A stretch of DNA of 56,908 nucleotides from Acidobacteriota bacterium (GCA_021818955.1 JAKASR010000007.1:94677-151584); one strand, 5' to 3'; positions 26,818-36,303 are shown, numbered from the stretch's first letter. The notes: generated by a model not told the origin, from the sequence alone. Numbers and translations: made by a program.

Positions 26818-26985
26818 CGTCAAAACAAAACAATTCCCTGGGAATTGCGTCAAGCAAGCCGGCAATTCCGCAGGAATTGCGCCCGGCCATGCTCGGCATC
26901 CCTGAGTATTCGCCCTGCGTCCGGTTTCGGCCGGACCTTTGCGAAAGCGTCAGCGCCGAAAAGTAAAAGCGGCCGTGCCGCTTCT
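26818..26985. repeat. Dispersed intergenic repeat, long copy
   Basis: Two hairpins of the aattccctgggaatt and aattccgcaggaatt type are followed by M3. It fills most of the gap between tRNA-Arg and the next gene. Confidence 0.85.
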
Positions 26986-27048
26986 AGCCGCTAAACGCTA
27001 ATTCCCCTGGTGCGGTAGGATAGCCCAGATTATGCAGGAGGACGATGC

Positions 27049-28446
27049 ATGTCGCGCGCCGACCCGATGGCCCCTGGGGTGATTCGTTTCGCTCTCGCGG
27101 ATTCCATCGCCTTCTTGAATGCGAACGATTGGGATGGCGTCTCGGCGCGTTCCGGACTGTATTTGTCGCGCCGCTTTCTGGGGCTGCTCGAGCAGCACCG
27201 GCCCGGGAATCTCGCCATTCACTATGCCTTGGCCTACGCGGAGGATCGTCCGGTGGCGGCCATCGTTGCGCAGAGCCTGGACATCCGATTGGCGGACCTT
27301 TCTTCCCGGCGCATCCAAGGCACCGGGCCAGGGCTTTGGCGCTCTCTGGAGAAAGCCACCGCCCATTCGATCACCCGCGTCCATAAGCGATACCTTCTTT
27401 TCGAAGCGCTCCACTCGGGGGCTCGGCTCGACCAAGCGGGGCAAGCCGCGGACGAGCCTGGGCGTTGGCCCGGCGTGGCGTCCAGTTTGGGACGCAGGTG
27501 GCATGGTCTTTTGAAGGCCGCCGGCTATGCCGCGGAACTCCCCGTGGCGTGGCTTCACCAGCGCCTGATGGTGTGCGGGAACTTCCTTTCAACCGGCCCC
27601 CACGGCGTGGCCTTCGCCGAAGGCGAAGATCCCGCCCGCCTCTGGCCCGTGGTGGAGGCCGCCTTAAACCGCATCCGCCGCTCCAGCCAACTCTTCGGTG
27701 ATTCCGATCTGATTATGATCAAAGACCTCACGGGTGACCAGAAGGAGGCCGCCGCCGCCCTGCGGCGCTTTCACTTCCGCCGCTTCGAGACCGAGCCAAA
27801 CATGATTCTTCGTTTCGCGCGTGGTTGGCGGAGCTTCGACGACTATCTCGGCGAGATGAGATCCGAGTACCGGGTGCGCATCAGGAAGACCGTCAGGGAG
27901 CTTGCTGCCGCGGGCATCGTCCTGGAACGCCTCGGCCCGGAGGCGGTAAAGGCCAGGGCCCCGGAAATCTACCAGCTCTATCTCCAGGTGCATGAGCGCC
28001 AGAAGCTGCGCCTGGTAACCATCCGCCCGCAATGGATCCCTGCGCTCGCGGCATGCTTCGGCGACGATTTCCGCACCGTCATCGCCCGGCCAAAGCACGC
28101 CAGCAAGGTGTTGGGCTTCGTCAACGTCATGCGCGACGGCAGCGGTGCGCACGGCCTCTACATTGGTTTCGACAAGGCGGTGGCGATGCGGGGAATTCCT
28201 CTGTATCTCGGCCTGGTGTATGCCGCCGTCGAACAAGCCCTTGCGATGGGGGCCGAGCACATGTCGCTGGGGCGTACCGCCCTCGGTCCCAAGGCCCAGA
28301 TTGGCGCCAAGGCCCAGACCATGTATAGCTACCTCCGGCACCGAAACTCCGCCTTCAACCTGGCCGTCCCCCCTATCCTGGCGCTGCTCCCCAAGCCGGC
28401 CGAGCCTCCTGAGCGCCATCCCTTTAAGAGCGGGGCGTCCGCTTGA
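27049..28446 (+). CDS. GNAT-superfamily (FemAB/BioF2-like) N-acyltransferase-type protein
   Basis: A 465-residue soluble protein with an upstream GGAGGA. The C-terminal half (about 255-420) fits a GNAT/FemAB-like fold: FDDYLGEMRSEYRVRIRKTV, VLGFVNVMRDG, LYIGFD, and MSLGRTALGPKAQIGA, as seen in 'GNAT acetyltransferase-like' (BioF2-type) proteins. The N-terminal half is a divergent duplicate of that fold or a separate domain. Relatives attach amino acids or acyl groups, for example in cell-wall or exopolysaccharide pathways. The substrate here is unknown. No operon partner is visible. Confidence 0.7.
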   Translation: MSRADPMAPGVIRFALADSIAFLNANDWDGVSARSGLYLSRRFLGLLEQHRPGNLAIHYALAYAEDRPVAAIVAQSLDIRLADLSSRRIQGTGPGLWRSLEKATAHSITRVHKRYLLFEALHSGARLDQAGQAADEPGRWPGVASSLGRRWHGLLKAAGYAAELPVAWLHQRLMVCGNFLSTGPHGVAFAEGEDPARLWPVVEAALNRIRRSSQLFGDSDLIMIKDLTGDQKEAAAALRRFHFRRFETEPNMILRFARGWRSFDDYLGEMRSEYRVRIRKTVRELAAAGIVLERLGPEAVKARAPEIYQLYLQVHERQKLRLVTIRPQWIPALAACFGDDFRTVIARPKHASKVLGFVNVMRDGSGAHGLYIGFDKAVAMRGIPLYLGLVYAAVEQALAMGAEHMSLGRTALGPKAQIGAKAQTMYSYLRHRNSAFNLAVPPILALLPKPAEPPERHPFKSGASA

Positions 28447-28472
28447 AGCAAAGTAAAAGCGGCCGCGCCGCT

Positions 28473-29069
28473 TCAGTGGCCTAGGCCTTTAGTGGTTGCG
28501 CCCAGGCGCGACAATACGCTGATGGCGCCCAGCAAATACAGGACCGCCCAGACCTTGGCCGCCGTGGCCGACTTCACGGGAATCTTCGCTTTTTTCGCAG
28601 CGCTCAGCCGCCAAAAAATATACACGCCGGCGACGATTCCGCCGATTAGCTCGCTCAAAAGCGACCCGATTGCCGTCTGGTGTCCATAATAGCCAATCAC
28701 GAAGATTGCCAGGTAGACCAGAAAAGATTTTCCGACCAAGCCCCAGCCATTGATCGCAGGCCGTGCCGCGGGCATCGTTCCCGCAGCGTATCCCGGCGGG
28801 GCGGCGCTTGCCTGCGGCGGATATTGCGGCTGAGAAAATTGCTGCGGGGCTGCGGGTTGGGCGTAGGTTGCCGGCGCGGGCGCCGCCGCCGCATACCCTG
28901 ACGGCTGAACTCCCGGCGCGGCGGCCGGCGGCATCGGAGCCTGAGCGCTCGGCGTGGCAGGCGTCGCGGCCGGGGCCGCGGACGCGCTGCCGGCCACCGG
29001 CGATCCACAGGAACGGCAAAAATGCGCGTTGGCCTCGGTCGGCTGTCCGCACTGAGCGCAAAACGTCAT
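28473..29069 (-). CDS. Zinc-ribbon membrane protein with Pro/Ala-rich linker
   Basis: The start at 29069 places AAGGAA 7 bases upstream; an ATG at 29075 would sit on the ribosome site. The protein has 198 residues. An N-terminal zinc ribbon (FCAQCGQP ... FCRSCGSPV) is followed by about 80 residues of low-complexity Ala/Pro/Gln linker with APQQFSQPQYPPQ, then hydrophobic segments (SFLVYLAIFVIGYY, and further at AKVWAVLYLLGAISVL). It is of the 'zinc-ribbon domain-containing' membrane class with no known role. An M3 tail fragment (28447-28470) separates it from its convergent neighbour. Confidence 0.75.
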   Translation of the reverse strand: MTFCAQCGQPTEANAHFCRSCGSPVAGSASAAPAATPATPSAQAPMPPAAAPGVQPSGYAAAAPAPATYAQPAAPQQFSQPQYPPQASAAPPGYAAGTMPAARPAINGWGLVGKSFLVYLAIFVIGYYGHQTAIGSLLSELIGGIVAGVYIFWRLSAAKKAKIPVKSATAAKVWAVLYLLGAISVLSRLGATTKGLGH

Positions 29070-29154
29070 GATCATTTCCTTGCGGGCTGAAGTGGTAGCG
29101 AGGCTTGAACCTTATCCCAGATTCAAACTTGCTGTCAATGCGGCTATGCGTTCA

Positions 29155-29436
29155 TGCAGCGTTCACGGCCGAGTCGGATGGCAGTTTTCGTTATTGGCAA
29201 TTTCGAAGAAATTGCCCAAATATTTTCAATTTCGAAGAAATTGCCTCCCGCCTGCTCAATTTCGGAGAAATTACCCAAACATTCTCAATTTCGAAGAAAT
29301 TGCCTCTAGCTATGCCCGCAGGCCGCAGCGCGGGGTGCCGGTTAGGTCCCGCGCCTGGAAACGACAGCCAGGCGTCCGGTTTCGGCCGGACCTTTGCGAA
29401 AGCGTCCGCGCCTAAAAGTAAAAGCGGCCGTGCCGA
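29155..29436. repeat. Dispersed intergenic repeat, rightmost full copy
   Basis: gttcacggccgagtcgga, four hairpin units of the aatttcgaagaaatt type (about 29200-29305), M2 and a shortened M3. This is the last copy before the integrative-element array. It fills the divergent gap 29070-29488. Confidence 0.88.
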
Positions 29437-29488
29437 TGGTATATGCTGGCGCTTGCTGTTAACCCGGGAGGGTGAAACGGATGCATTT

Positions 29489-30460
29489 ATGACCATTGCG
29501 AACCAGTCATCTCCCGGTGCCGCCGCCGGCCCGCGGCGCGCGGCGAGACGGTGGGGACGCAAGCTCCTGCGCGCCTGGGCGCGCACCTGCCGCGCGCCGG
29601 GCTATCTCTACTATGTCGTGGACCGCTGGGGGGCGCGCCTGTGCCCGCTGCCTCCCGAGGACAGCCTGCTCGAGGCGCGTCTGCCGGGCGGGCTGCGCCT
29701 GCGTTGCGATCTGCTGGAGGAGGTCCAGCGCCAGATTTATTTTCTGGGCGTGTACGAGCCGATACCCGCTTATCTGCTGACCCGCTATTTGCAGCCGGGC
29801 ATGATCGTGATCGATGCTGGCGCGAATGCCGGCCAATACACCCTGCTGGCCGCGGCTCGAGTCGCGCCGGCGGGCGCCGTGCATAGCTTCGAGCCGGTGC
29901 CGGCTTTGCATGCCCGGCTGGTGCGGCACCTCGAACTCAACCGGCTCGACGGCGTGCACGCGGTTTGCGCCGCGTTATGGCACCGGCATGCGTCCGTCCG
30001 CCTGGGACTGCCGCAAGGCGTCCGCGGGAATTCCGGCGCTTATAGCCTGGGGGCGGCCTGCGCGGCCATTGAAGCCCGCGCCTTGACTTTGGATGAGTAT
30101 GTGGCGCGGCAGGCGCTGCCGCGCGTGGATGTGATCAAAATGGATATCGAGGGCGCGGAGCCCTACGCTCTCGAGGGGGCGCAACGCACGCTCGAGCGCC
30201 ATCATCCCCTGGTTTTGATCGAAATCAATCGCCAATGCCTGCGCGCGCTGGGCAGCGAACCTGGGGCGATTTGGCGCATCCTGCGCGCCTGTGGCTATCG
30301 CGCCTGGCTGCCAGGCTATGCCGCCGAGTCCAGCCGTGAACTCCACGGCCTGGAAGGAATCGAGCAATCCACCCTGTTTTTTCATCATGGCCCGCTCCCC
30401 GCGGCCTTGGCTTCGGGGTGGAACTATCGCCGGGTTTTGCGCTGGGCCCTGGGCGTGTAG
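29489..30460 (+). CDS. FkbM-family SAM-dependent methyltransferase
   Basis: The upstream frame is open through the repeat, but ATG 29489 (MTIANQSS) is the likely start; GGGAGG lies about 17 bases upstream, a long spacing. The protein has 323 residues. SAM-binding motif I is VIDAGANAGQYTLLAA (about 106-121), followed by VHSFEPVPALHARL and, near residue 215, VIKMDIEGAEPYAL, the FkbM signature. It should O-methylate a sugar or polyketide-like hydroxyl, often on surface glycans or lipids. The N-terminal 40 residues are Arg-rich. It is the last host-type gene before the element array. Confidence 0.88.
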   Translation: MTIANQSSPGAAAGPRRAARRWGRKLLRAWARTCRAPGYLYYVVDRWGARLCPLPPEDSLLEARLPGGLRLRCDLLEEVQRQIYFLGVYEPIPAYLLTRYLQPGMIVIDAGANAGQYTLLAAARVAPAGAVHSFEPVPALHARLVRHLELNRLDGVHAVCAALWHRHASVRLGLPQGVRGNSGAYSLGAACAAIEARALTLDEYVARQALPRVDVIKMDIEGAEPYALEGAQRTLERHHPLVLIEINRQCLRALGSEPGAIWRILRACGYRAWLPGYAAESSRELHGLEGIEQSTLFFHHGPLPAALASGWNYRRVLRWALGV

Positions 30461-30514
30461 CTGCGCGGGCATGAAAACTGAAACCGCCCCGCAACTTTCC
30501 GATAACCGTCGCTC

Positions 30515-30659
30515 TCTACACTGCCTCTGCCGCCGCAATCAGCGCGCGGCGGTCGAGCGGCTCGCCCAATTGATGGCTGGGGATTTGATGGCTAACGATG
30601 GCGAGTTGCCGTCCGCCGGTCCATCCTCAATTTTGCAACCCACGCGGATTCCATAAGTT
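30515..30659 (+). pseudogene. Tyrosine integrase, C-terminal tail remnant (element E0)
   Basis: About 140 bp match the last 47 codons of the intact integrase at 46875-47017 (RAAVERLAQLMAG ... SILQPTRI), with a frameshift near 30535. It sits in the same position relative to the tRNA-Gly core as the intact gene does at 47 kb. It is the surviving right end of an older, deleted element to the left. Confidence 0.82.
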
Positions 30660-30663
30660 TGGT

Positions 30664-30708
30664 TGGAGCGGGAGACGGGGATCGAACCCGCGACATCAAG
30701 CTTGGGAA
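30664..30708 (-). repeat. Attachment-site core: 3' half of tRNA-Gly(CCC)
   Basis: On the minus strand this is the 3' part of a tRNA-Gly: anticodon loop TTCCCAA, 3' anticodon stem, T-arm GCGGG-TTCGATC-CCCGT, acceptor CTCCCGC, U73 and CCA. No 5' half adjoins it. The same 45 bp recur at 47025-47069. It is the core of a tRNA-Gly integration site, here at the junction between an older element (left) and unit A (right). Confidence 0.88.
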
Positions 30709-30891
30709 TTCTGCTTTCATGAACCCTTAACCCTTGATTTGCCTTGCTTTTCCGCGCCGAATGCTATCAGAAAATGGGAAATTCCATGGGGGGTTTGATG
30801 GCAAGTTGATGGCGAGTTCGAGAGAAGGGACCGTTCAAGCAAAGCTGAAACCATACTCAGCTTTGTGCGGTTGAGGGGGAGTGGGTCAAAC
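30709..30891. repeat. Element left-end repeat J, copy A
   Basis: About 183 bp (ttctgctttcatgaaccc ... gagtgggtcaaac) recur at 38777-38956 with about 90% identity. The block starts exactly at the end of the tRNA core here, so it is the left end (attL arm) of unit A. Confidence 0.85.
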
Positions 30892-31484
30892 TTTCTCTGC
30901 TCAAGTGAAGCTATATATGATAAACATCCTCCTCTTGCGATACGCCACGAAGTGCCTGAATATTTAAATATAATTGTTCCTGAATGTGCACATGTATTAC
31001 CACAATAGAACCAATAGTTGAATGCAGCACGTCGATGATTTTTATTAAATATTATAGTACTAAAATAGATTAATGCATTATTATTTTGAAAGTTTATTGT
31101 ATGCCCGGGAGACACCACATGTATATCTATGTTCTTTGTAAACATATTGGGTGAGAATGATTTAATCGTGTTGTATTGCTTTATTTGAAATTTGAATGGT
31201 TGCAAGCATTTACTATTGCTATAGTTCAGCTGGAAATATTTAGTTTTAGAACTTAAATATAAATGCATATTCCAGTCTTTCCAAGATGCGTTCCTACGGG
31301 AGCGTTCTATGTATATAAATTTTTTGTATATTTGAATTTCATCCAGTGACAATAATTTATTGGATTGGTTATTGCCAATTTTATTTGCAGTGAAGCAACA
31401 TGTAAAAGTGATTATAATAACTTGCAAGCTTATCGCGTAAGTAATTCGCTTGGAGAAATCATAATAATATAACTTTGATTTCAT
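30717..31484 (-). CDS. Candidate immunity protein for the RHS metalloprotease toxin
   Basis: A 255-residue protein starting 19 bp after the RHS stop, with AAGGTGG before the ATG. An N-terminal hydrophobic segment (ISLQVIIITFTCCF) predicts export or a membrane anchor. The body is AT-rich and unlike any family I recognise; it has a CGNTCAHSG cysteine pair near residue 162. The last 59 residues or so are encoded by left-end repeat J, so the natural C-terminus was probably lost or replaced. Its position directly after a polymorphic toxin, and its predicted periplasmic location, fit an immunity role. That role is inference. Confidence 0.6.
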   Translation of the reverse strand: MKSKLYYYDFSKRITYAISLQVIIITFTCCFTANKIGNNQSNKLLSLDEIQIYKKFIYIERSRRNASWKDWNMHLYLSSKTKYFQLNYSNSKCLQPFKFQIKQYNTIKSFSPNMFTKNIDIHVVSPGHTINFQNNNALIYFSTIIFNKNHRRAAFNYWFYCGNTCAHSGTIIFKYSGTSWRIARGGCLSYIASLEQRKFDPLPLNRTKLSMVSALLERSLLSNSPSTCHQTPHGISHFLIAFGAEKQGKSRVKGS

Positions 31485-31503
31485 GTTTCCACCTTCTGGA
31501 TTA

Positions 31504-34500
31504 TTATGATCGTGGAACTAAAGTTGCACCATGGCTGCCGTTAATACTTGGACAATCTCCGTTGGGATCAAGGCAAGGGAAAATCGCATCTGGGTTTTCA
31601 ATTAATAACAATCCCAATGCATCAAAAAAGTCAGAGTCATTTATGCTATTGGGTGTTATATATGCTCCACCGCCGCCGGTATTATTATTTTTTTTATTAT
31701 TAGGGCATTGCCTCTTTAAAATATTAATTTGGCTTTGATTAAATTCATTGCTAGAATTTAAAGGGCCTGTTAATTGGGAATTACTTGCTTCATCGGTCAT
31801 AATTGTATTGGCAGTATGGTGGCGAATTCCAAATATATGGCCAATCTCATGTGAAGCAATTCGCCCTGATGCAACACCCAATACATTACTATTTGATGGA
31901 AGATTATAATCATTTGAAATTACACTACTAAGGACGCCACCATTTCCCGTTGGCATATATAATCCATATAATTTATAAGCTGAGGCCCAGCCTAATGTGT
32001 CGTGTCCGTTGATATAACTTGGAAAATCAGAACCAAATCTATAACCAATAAATGTTATATTTGCTGAATAAAATGAATTGCCTTGTCCATTAAAAGATAC
32101 TCCTTGCCCGGCGGCTTCAAATATTTTTTGAATTTGTGCTTCAGCTGATTTTAATTGTGCATTACTTAAAGAGTGAAAATTTGTAATATTTATATTAAAT
32201 ATACATAGTCCAAATAAGTCGTATGTACTACAGGGGTTTCCTTCAACATAAGAATACCTATTAAAGCTTTGTGGATCATTTGGGTTTATCATATCCCATC
32301 CTGCCGGATCAGGACTCATCCAGCGAGCTTTCAATGGCGAATAATTGCGGAATAAGTAACGGTAGAGTCCGGAATCCGAGTCAAATTCATGTCCCGTCCA
32401 ATTTAAACTGGTAGTGGGATCGAGCGAGGCATTCCAGGGATTGCCGAACGGGCTAAAGTGATAATTTATCGGCCCGGCAGTTGGATTGTAGCGGAAACTG
32501 AGTGTGCCGAGCAGGTTCGTGCCGGTATAGGTAAAGGCGCTATAGCCTGATGGCGGGTTCAAATCATAGGTTTCCAGCGAGGTATTCCCAATGCCCATCT
32601 CAAACCGAACCCAACTACTTGTGGTGCCATCATATACGCCGCGCAATGCGCCTCCCAAGCCATAAACATAATCTATTTTATCCGTGCCAAGGGTTTGCAC
32701 CCGCTGTCCCAATGGATTATAGTTATATGTGCTGCTGCCGTTATTCAATCCGGTCACCTGGCCCAGGGCGTTCCAGGCATATGTATTCGTCGTATCATTC
32801 AAAGTATTGCCGTCATTATCATAACTCCATCCCTGGATTTGATTGTTGTTGCTGGAATTCATGACAAAATTGAAATAATCTAAATTGCTGGCGTTGGTGA
32901 CATTTCCCCAGCGATCAATGGTGTAGGTGGTATTGGCTTGTGTATTGTTAGGCGCGGTCAGGCTGGCAATCCGGCCTAAGGCATCGTAAGCAAACGTGCG
33001 GTTATAAGTGGTATTTATATTATCGTTATTGCTTGTCAACAGGCCATCCGCGTCATAGCCGTAGCCGCGATCAAAATCCTTCGTGCCGTTGACGGTGGAC
33101 GTGATTTCGGTGGTTTCAAGATCGTCGTTATAGCCGCCATTTAAAGTTTCCGGCCCAACCGTAGCCGACGCCAAGGCTTCAAAGGGTGTGTAGGCGGCAT
33201 TTCCAAATACGGTTTCCCCGCTGTTCCAATTCGACGGGGCGGTGATATTGGTTACCCGACCGGGATTGTCAAGGGCATAGGTAAAGGTATATCCCCCGGG
33301 GTTGGTGTAATTGTTGACTTGTCCGTTGTAAAAGTAGGTGTAGGCTTGATGGGTTTGCACATCGGGAGCTTGCTGCCAAAGATCGCTCACCTCGCCGGCG
33401 GCGTTGTAGCCATAATCCGCCCAAGTGCCATTGGCGCTGTTGGCGCAAGCCAGGCGGCCAAGCAGCCCGCCTCCTGATGTAATATTGCATCCGGAATTGG
33501 AATCATAGATAAACGTCAGTTTTGGGGTCGAATCCGTAAAGGATTCGCTGGTCAGCCGATCCAGCGCATCATAATCAAAACTGGTAGTGACATTATTGGC
33601 ATCCTCGCGCGTGAGCAGGTTGCCATCGGCATCGTAGGTCATCGCCTCCGACCAGTTTGTGCCGCCGGCGGGATTGGAAGGACCAGAAAGCGTGGCCGCC
33701 GCTTCCGGGTAATAACTATAGAGCACATTCCCCAAATCATCGTAGGCCAAGGACCGCTTTTGGCCGCCGTCGTTGACCAGCGTCAGCCGGTCCAAAGCAT
33801 CATAGCTGTAGCAGGTATTGTACTCGCCGCTGGTCAGACTGCCCGAGGCAGGGTTCGGCTCATCGGCTTCAATCGTATTGCCATCGGCATCTAGCCAGGT
33901 TTCGTCATATCGTCCTGCCGCCGATATCGCTTCAATGGGGTATACCTGACTACTGCATTGGCTTGTGGTTAACCCGTTATTGCTTCCGACTTGCGTTCCG
34001 TAATAAATATGAGAAATACTGGCGTCCGGATTTGTCACCATCTTAATTCGACCTAAAGCGTCATAGCTGAATTGTGTCACGCCATAGGTGGGATCGCTGG
34101 TCGAGCGGTAGGGATTGGTGATGGAAGCAATCTCACCATCGCCATTATAGCTGGTCACCGTAAAGTCCGGCCCTGCGGGATCGTTGACAAGCTCATGCTG
34201 CGTTTCGCGTCCAGCCCAGTCGTAAGTATCTTGTTCGTGCCGCCAGCCGGTATCCGATGCCGGCAATGTATCTGCCGTGGTGCTGATGTAGCGATCAATG
34301 GTGCTGGAATTATTACCGGCATTGTCGTTATATTGAATTACCGCTTCGCTGCCGCCGGGTGCGTCAATTTGCGTCAGCCGGCTGAAAGGGTCATCATAAT
34401 GAAACGTAGTGGCTTGCCCATTGAGATTGGTTACGGCAAGGGGAAGCCCCGCATAACAATTCCAGGTCGTGGAAGTGCTCAGGGGTGAAATGGGGAATGT

Positions 34501-36303
34501 AGTCTTGGTGGGAAATGCTCCATCGCAAATTGAGCTATCGTAGGTATAAGTTGTCGTATGTCCATTCGGGGTTTGCACGGAAGCCAGCGTGCCATTGGAA
34601 TTGTAAGCAATGTTGGTTGTATCGAAACTGGAGCCGGATACCAGACGTGCGATGCTGGTAGGATCGCCCTGGCTATTGTTGGTAAAATTCGTCTGCGCGA
34701 GAATCGTTCCGCCGCTATCTTCCGCCGTGACACTGGTGGGCCGCTCGTTCACAGTCCCGTTCACGCCATAGTTGGCATAATCGATGATGGTCTTGCGCAA
34801 GACCGCGTCCAGACCGGAGCCGGTAAAAAAGGCCGTCTGATCGATTTCCGTAGGGTTGCCATAATTATCCAAGGTAGTGGTTGAAGTGGACTCCAAGCCT
34901 TCATCATCCTGGGTCGTAATATTAATTGGTGAAATACTTGAAATTGCCGATCCATTGCAAGGAAAGGCCGTGCCGCCATAGCAGGTATAAGTGGTATCAA
35001 GCGGGCTTCCCTGAACGGCTCCCTGATAGACATCGCGTTCGGTTTGATACGGACCTTCGAAATAATACTGCGTATTGTTCCCCATCGGGTCTTGAACGGT
35101 GGTGGTCCATTCCGGATCGGATACTACTGCACGCGTATAAGTCCATGTGCCATCCGGCGTGGTGCGGGTAAGAATAGGCGTGCTGCCGTCCGTGCATTCG
35201 ATGCCGTTTGTGCCTCCGCTATATGCGTAAGTTATGGATTGGCCCGTGGGCAGGGTGATGGACGCGATTCTTCCTGTCCTATCACCGCTAAAGCCGGGCG
35301 TATGCTCATAATGGAATGTATACTTCTCATTGTTAGTGGTAGTATAATTTGGAAGATGAATTTCAGAAACTAAGGGTATATATGTTGTGCCACTATTATA
35401 TTCGGTAACGCCAGTACACCCGAAATTGGTTCGAACGATATAGCTGCCATATATTACTTTGAAAGTTTCCGCATTTCCATCCGCATCCGTATACGTATAT
35501 GTCGTCGAGCCACCTGCCGTTTGATCGCCGCTTACCGTCAATGCGGTCATGCCAAGGCTATCGGTATAGACGGTTCCGGTCGTGCTAATGTTGGTCCCAT
35601 AAGCATCTACTATACTTGCGGAAGCAATTAGATTCGCCGGTATGCTTCCTTGCTGATACTGGGGATCATAAATCGTATTCCCTTTGGCATCGTAAATATT
35701 CGATGACGGGCCTTGCAATGAGGTGCCGGCGTTGGCGGTAATAGAAAAGCCTGAGTTATCATTAGCCGCCACATCATTCATGCTGGCGGGAAGCGTCCCT
35801 TTATGTCCTGCCGGGCATTCGCTATAATCAGCAATTTCACCACTAAAAGAATGCGTTGCATTGTTATTTTGCACATATTCCCAATTGCTATAGGTATTGT
35901 ACATATAGCATGATTGCAATGTATGGCTCTCGGCTCCACAACAGGATGGCGCTAATGAACATCTCGTGCCTGGACATATTCCGCCACCTAATTTATAAGT
36001 CGTATAGCCAGAAAATGCATTGGTTTGCGTATTCCAACCCCAGTTTCCCGTCGGCGTCCATGCCCCTGCAACCGGCTTCCAAATCGCGCTGTCATAAGAA
36101 ATGGAAAACGTAAAGGGCATCTGCACGCCCGGCTTGTGCAAGATGTTGAAGGTAAAATGATCGTTCAAATTCTGAAGGTTGACCACATCCGGACCGCCGG
36201 CAAAGGTGCCTAATGGATAAATGCCTGTCGCAACCTGCGCATGCAACCATGAAGTGAATAGACCGAGAAGGAAAACACTGACCATCAAGTAACGTTGACG
36301 CAT
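31504..36303 (-). CDS. Sec-exported RHS/YD-repeat protein with C-terminal metzincin-type protease domain
   Basis: The start at 36303 has GAGGGTG upstream and begins a clear signal peptide (MRQRYLMVSVFLLGLFTSWLHA). A start at 36342 would only add a non-signal extension. Length is about 1599 residues. A unique N-terminal domain with cysteines is followed, from about residue 600, by many YD repeats. The RHS core boundary is WMSPDPAGWD ... NRYSYVEGNP (about 1328-1360). The variable C-terminal domain (about 1370-1599) carries HEIGHIFGIRHH with a downstream IMTDE, i.e. the HExxHxxGxxH zinc site plus Met-turn of metzincins. It is probably a surface or secreted antibacterial toxin that acts by proteolysis. 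The immunity candidate lies 19 bp downstream. Confidence 0.88.
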   Translation of the reverse strand: MRQRYLMVSVFLLGLFTSWLHAQVATGIYPLGTFAGGPDVVNLQNLNDHFTFNILHKPGVQMPFTFSISYDSAIWKPVAGAWTPTGNWGWNTQTNAFSGYTTYKLGGGICPGTRCSLAPSCCGAESHTLQSCYMYNTYSNWEYVQNNNATHSFSGEIADYSECPAGHKGTLPASMNDVAANDNSGFSITANAGTSLQGPSSNIYDAKGNTIYDPQYQQGSIPANLIASASIVDAYGTNISTTGTVYTDSLGMTALTVSGDQTAGGSTTYTYTDADGNAETFKVIYGSYIVRTNFGCTGVTEYNSGTTYIPLVSEIHLPNYTTTNNEKYTFHYEHTPGFSGDRTGRIASITLPTGQSITYAYSGGTNGIECTDGSTPILTRTTPDGTWTYTRAVVSDPEWTTTVQDPMGNNTQYYFEGPYQTERDVYQGAVQGSPLDTTYTCYGGTAFPCNGSAISSISPINITTQDDEGLESTSTTTLDNYGNPTEIDQTAFFTGSGLDAVLRKTIIDYANYGVNGTVNERPTSVTAEDSGGTILAQTNFTNNSQGDPTSIARLVSGSSFDTTNIAYNSNGTLASVQTPNGHTTTYTYDSSICDGAFPTKTTFPISPLSTSTTWNCYAGLPLAVTNLNGQATTFHYDDPFSRLTQIDAPGGSEAVIQYNDNAGNNSSTIDRYISTTADTLPASDTGWRHEQDTYDWAGRETQHELVNDPAGPDFTVTSYNGDGEIASITNPYRSTSDPTYGVTQFSYDALGRIKMVTNPDASISHIYYGTQVGSNNGLTTSQCSSQVYPIEAISAAGRYDETWLDADGNTIEADEPNPASGSLTSGEYNTCYSYDALDRLTLVNDGGQKRSLAYDDLGNVLYSYYPEAAATLSGPSNPAGGTNWSEAMTYDADGNLLTREDANNVTTSFDYDALDRLTSESFTDSTPKLTFIYDSNSGCNITSGGGLLGRLACANSANGTWADYGYNAAGEVSDLWQQAPDVQTHQAYTYFYNGQVNNYTNPGGYTFTYALDNPGRVTNITAPSNWNSGETVFGNAAYTPFEALASATVGPETLNGGYNDDLETTEITSTVNGTKDFDRGYGYDADGLLTSNNDNINTTYNRTFAYDALGRIASLTAPNNTQANTTYTIDRWGNVTNASNLDYFNFVMNSSNNNQIQGWSYDNDGNTLNDTTNTYAWNALGQVTGLNNGSSTYNYNPLGQRVQTLGTDKIDYVYGLGGALRGVYDGTTSSWVRFEMGIGNTSLETYDLNPPSGYSAFTYTGTNLLGTLSFRYNPTAGPINYHFSPFGNPWNASLDPTTSLNWTGHEFDSDSGLYRYLFRNYSPLKARWMSPDPAGWDMINPNDPQSFNRYSYVEGNPCSTYDLFGLCIFNINITNFHSLSNAQLKSAEAQIQKIFEAAGQGVSFNGQGNSFYSANITFIGYRFGSDFPSYINGHDTLGWASAYKLYGLYMPTGNGGVLSSVISNDYNLPSNSNVLGVASGRIASHEIGHIFGIRHHTANTIMTDEASNSQLTGPLNSSNEFNQSQINILKRQCPNNKKNNNTGGGGAYITPNSINDSDFFDALGLLLIENPDAIFPCLDPNGDCPSINGSHGATLVPRS

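Noticed and set aside
26682-26966. A 94-codon frame starting MARLEGIEPPTNGLGN
   Set aside because: The start is the antisense of tRNA-Arg; the rest is repeat sequence.
30598-30798. A 66-codon frame with GRRGSNPRHQAWEF
   Set aside because: A translation of the tRNA core in another frame joined to repeat J; not a gene.
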